Part shown: positions 61,975-64,000 of the stretch, one piece after another
How positions within the stretch are numbered: the first letter of the stretch is position 1
Layout: every line of letters starts with the position of its first letter
Assembly (NCBI RefSeq): GCF_000336815.1
Contig: NZ_AOLG01000028.1
Location: forward strand, 7,188 to 71,187
Direction of reading: 5' to 3'
Source of the DNA: Haloferax prahovense DSM 18310
Lineage (GTDB): Archaea > Halobacteriota > Halobacteria > Halobacteriales > Haloferacaceae
DNA: 64,000 nt
Position numbers and translations under genes: made by a program
The notes under the pieces: generated by a model
Told to the model about the DNA's origin: nothing
The model's database searches: none
Seen by the model: the letters and a program-made list of their open reading frames with translations, nothing else

Positions 61975-63986
61975 TCGCCGTCACCCCCGCTTGTCAGGAC
62001 GAGCGTCCCGTCGGCTCCGACCGTCCCGCCCCACGCCGGAGGCACGACGACGGTGCTCTCGTGCTGTTCGAGGATGGCCGGCCCCTCGACGGTCGTCCTC
62101 GCGCCGAGGCCGTCGCGGTCGTAGACGGGCGTCTCTCGGAACTCGCCGTCGAAGAAGGCCTCGCGGGTGTCCTTGCGGGCGTCGCCGCCGCCGCGGTAGG
62201 TCACGTCGAGCGGGTCGCGCTCGACCACGGCGGTCGCCCGGACGTTGACGAGTTCGACCGGATCGTCGAGGCGGTAGCCGTAGGCGCCCTCGTGGGCCCC
62301 GTGGAACCGCGCTTCGACCGCCTCGGCGTCGAACGTCTCGCCGACGGGGACGGTCAGTTCGAAGCTCTGACCGACGTACCGGAGGTCGGCGGCGCGCCGG
62401 ACCGCCGCGTCGTCGGGGTCGGCCACGTCTTCGAGCGTGTCGGCTTCGAGGTCGGCGTAGGCGGCGTCGACCGCCCCGGCATCGAGGCCGGAGAGGGGTC
62501 GGCGGAGCGTCCGCACCGAGTCGTGTTTCTGGTCGGCCGCGAGCAGGCCGTACGCCGAGAGGACACCGCAGGCCCGCGGGACCACCACGGTCTCGATGTC
62601 GAGGCTCTCGGCGAGGGCGGCGGCGTGCATCGGCCCGGCACCGCCGAAGGCGACGAGGCCGAACTGCCGCGGGTCGCGGCCGCGCTCGACCGTCACGGCC
62701 CGAATCGCCCGCGTCATGTTGGCGTTGGCGACGCGGTAGACGCCGCGGGCGGCCGCGAGCGCGTCGTCCAGACCGGCCTCGTCAGCGAGCCCGGAGAGCG
62801 CGTCGCGGGCGGCGTCCACGTCGAGGGAGAGTTCGCCGCCGAGGGCGGAACTGCCGCCGATGTAGCCGAGGACGACGTTCGCGTCGGTCACGGTCGGTTC
62901 GGTCCCGCCGCGGCCGTAGCAGGCCGGGCCGGGGTTCGCGCCCGACGAGCGCGGCCCGACGCGGAGCGCGTTGCCCGAGTCGACCCACGCGACGGACCCG
63001 CCGCCCGCGCCGACGGTGTTCACGTCCACCATCGGCGTCTTGATGGGCCGGCCGTTGATTTCGGCGTCAGTGGTCCGCTCGACCTCGCCGTCGCGGACGA
63101 GGCTCACGTCGCTGGAGGTGCCGCCCATGTCGAAGGTGACGAGCCCCGCGAGGTCGTCGGCGGAGTCGGTCGCGGTCTCCGCCGCGCCGACGACGCCCGC
63201 GGCCGGGCCGGACATCGTGGTCGTCACGGCGTGCTCGCGCACGGTCGAGGCCGGGGCGATGCCGCCGTTGGCCTGCATGATTTTGGGAACCGGGACGCCG
63301 AGGTCCGCGGCCCGCGATTCGAGGCGGCCGAGATAGCTGTCGATAGCGGGCGTCACGTAGGCGTCGACCGCGGTGGTCGAGGTACGCTCGAACTCGCGGA
63401 ACTCGGCGAGCACCTCGTGGGAGGCGGAGACCGGCGCGTCGAGTTCCTCGCGGAGCACGTCGGCGACGACGCGCTCGTTTTCGGGGTGCTGGTAGGCGTG
63501 TAAGAGCGAGACGGCGACGCTCTCAGCGCCGCAGTCGCGGATGTCGTCGGCCAGCGCGCGGACCTCGCGCTCGTCGACTTCGGTCTGAATGCCTTCGACC
63601 GTCGCGCGCTCCGTCACCTCGAACCGACGGCGTCGCGGGACGAGTGGGTCGGGCTTGTCCGCGGTCACGTCGTAGAGGTCGGGGCGGGCCTGTCGGCCGA
63701 TTTCGAGCACGTCGCGGAAGCCCTCGGTGGTGACGAGCGCGGTCTTCGCGCCGTCGTCTTCGAGGAGCGCGTTCACGGAGACGGTCATCGCGTGGGTGAA
63801 CGCGTCGACCTCGGCCGGGTCGACGCCGGCGTCGTCGCAGGCCTTCTCGATGCCGCGGACGACGCCGACGCTCTGGTCGTCCGTGCTCGGGACCTTCGCG
63901 GTGACGAGGCGGCCCTCGGGGGTCAAAAGCGCCACGTCGGTGAAGGTGCCGCCGACGTCGACGCCGATTCGTGTCTCGGAGTCCAT
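61971..63986 (-). CDS. hyuA: Hydantoinase A/oxoprolinase alpha subunit
   Basis: A 671-residue ATP-dependent subunit. RIGVDVGGTFTDVALLTPEG is the actin-like phosphate loop, HAMTVSVNALLEDDGAKTAL follows, and FDMGGTSSDVSLVRDGEVER and GLVAFGGAGPMHAAALAESL are the later phosphate segments, all as in HyuA. Its ATG shares one base with the TGA of an upstream frame at the window edge. Together with HyuB it should open a ring amide using ATP. Confidence 0.93.
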   Translation of the reverse strand: MDSETRIGVDVGGTFTDVALLTPEGRLVTAKVPSTDDQSVGVVRGIEKACDDAGVDPAEVDAFTHAMTVSVNALLEDDGAKTALVTTEGFRDVLEIGRQARPDLYDVTADKPDPLVPRRRRFEVTERATVEGIQTEVDEREVRALADDIRDCGAESVAVSLLHAYQHPENERVVADVLREELDAPVSASHEVLAEFREFERTSTTAVDAYVTPAIDSYLGRLESRAADLGVPVPKIMQANGGIAPASTVREHAVTTTMSGPAAGVVGAAETATDSADDLAGLVTFDMGGTSSDVSLVRDGEVERTTDAEINGRPIKTPMVDVNTVGAGGGSVAWVDSGNALRVGPRSSGANPGPACYGRGGTEPTVTDANVVLGYIGGSSALGGELSLDVDAARDALSGLADEAGLDDALAAARGVYRVANANMTRAIRAVTVERGRDPRQFGLVAFGGAGPMHAAALAESLDIETVVVPRACGVLSAYGLLAADQKHDSVRTLRRPLSGLDAGAVDAAYADLEADTLEDVADPDDAAVRRAADLRYVGQSFELTVPVGETFDAEAVEARFHGAHEGAYGYRLDDPVELVNVRATAVVERDPLDVTYRGGGDARKDTREAFFDGEFRETPVYDRDGLGARTTVEGPAILEQHESTVVVPPAWGGTVGADGTLVLTSGGDGE

Positions 63987-64000
63987 CAGAACACCCCCAT
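63986..64000 (-). CDS. End of a further gene at the right edge
   Basis: The reverse strand ends a frame with (M)GVF and a TGA that overlaps the hyuA start as TGATG. Only the last few codons can be read, so the product is unknown, but it is consistent with an operon continuing beyond the window. Confidence 0.3.
   Translation of the reverse strand: MGVF

Noticed and set aside
1-64000. CRISPR arrays, insertion sequences, integrases and replication origins
   Set aside because: No regularly spaced repeats, transposase, integrase or Orc/Cdc6 gene could be recognised anywhere in the window.

Overview
The window is high-GC chromosomal DNA from an extremely halophilic archaeon, most likely Haloferax or a close relative. 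This rests on very acidic proteins, twin-arginine lipoprotein signals, bacterio-opsin-activator-type HTH regulators, and TATA-like elements 22-33 bp in front of start codons, which is the leaderless layout common in haloarchaea. I saw no rRNA, tRNA, CRISPR array or insertion sequence.

Left part (1-5863): the start of a superoxide dismutase gene runs off the left edge. It is followed by the most unusual locus, a complete-looking class II lanthipeptide cluster on the + strand: ABC ATPase (413-1474), ABC-2 permease (1471-2310), a 59-residue Ser/Thr/Cys-rich precursor peptide (2421-2600) and a 1049-residue LanM synthetase (2714-5863). A hairpin plus T-run lies between precursor and synthetase. 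The LanM keeps the kinase-like dehydratase residues except for one His-to-Gln change, and has a three-cysteine zinc site of the ProcM kind.

5897-13364: an acidic coiled-coil protein, then the phosphate uptake operon pstSCAB and an AbrB-PhoU fusion regulator. 13393-21954: an FMN split-barrel protein with an FAD amine-oxidase/desaturase-like enzyme, a Tat lipoprotein, a VanZ/DUF2238-like membrane protein, a class V aminotransferase, an AIR-synthase-like protein, and the cobalamin genes cbiA and cobO.

21988-28600: a tightly overlapping six-gene operon on the - strand that joins a CUT1-type ABC importer (binding protein, two permeases, ATPase) to a family III CoA-transferase and a DRE-TIM aldolase/synthase. 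A Bat-type HTH regulator lies behind its promoter. 29567-35993 holds household genes: universal stress protein, small membrane and coiled-coil proteins, FKBP isomerase, hydrolase, rhodanese and methyltransferase.

36509-63986 is a catabolic region centred on phenylacetate and related acids. It has phenylacetate-CoA ligase, the PaaABC epoxidase with a split PaaD, enoyl-CoA hydratases, 3-hydroxyacyl-CoA dehydrogenase, a thiolase paired with a fused HMG-synthase-like/DUF35 protein, hot-dog thioesterases, MaoC hydratase and aldehyde dehydrogenase. Bat-type and IclR-type regulators are present; the IclR gene sits among repeated TTCGAAC sites. The region continues with a ThDP enzyme, an epimerase, EthD-like proteins, a cupin, an HD protein, a creatinase-like M24 protein and hydantoinase/oxoprolinase subunits that reach the right edge.
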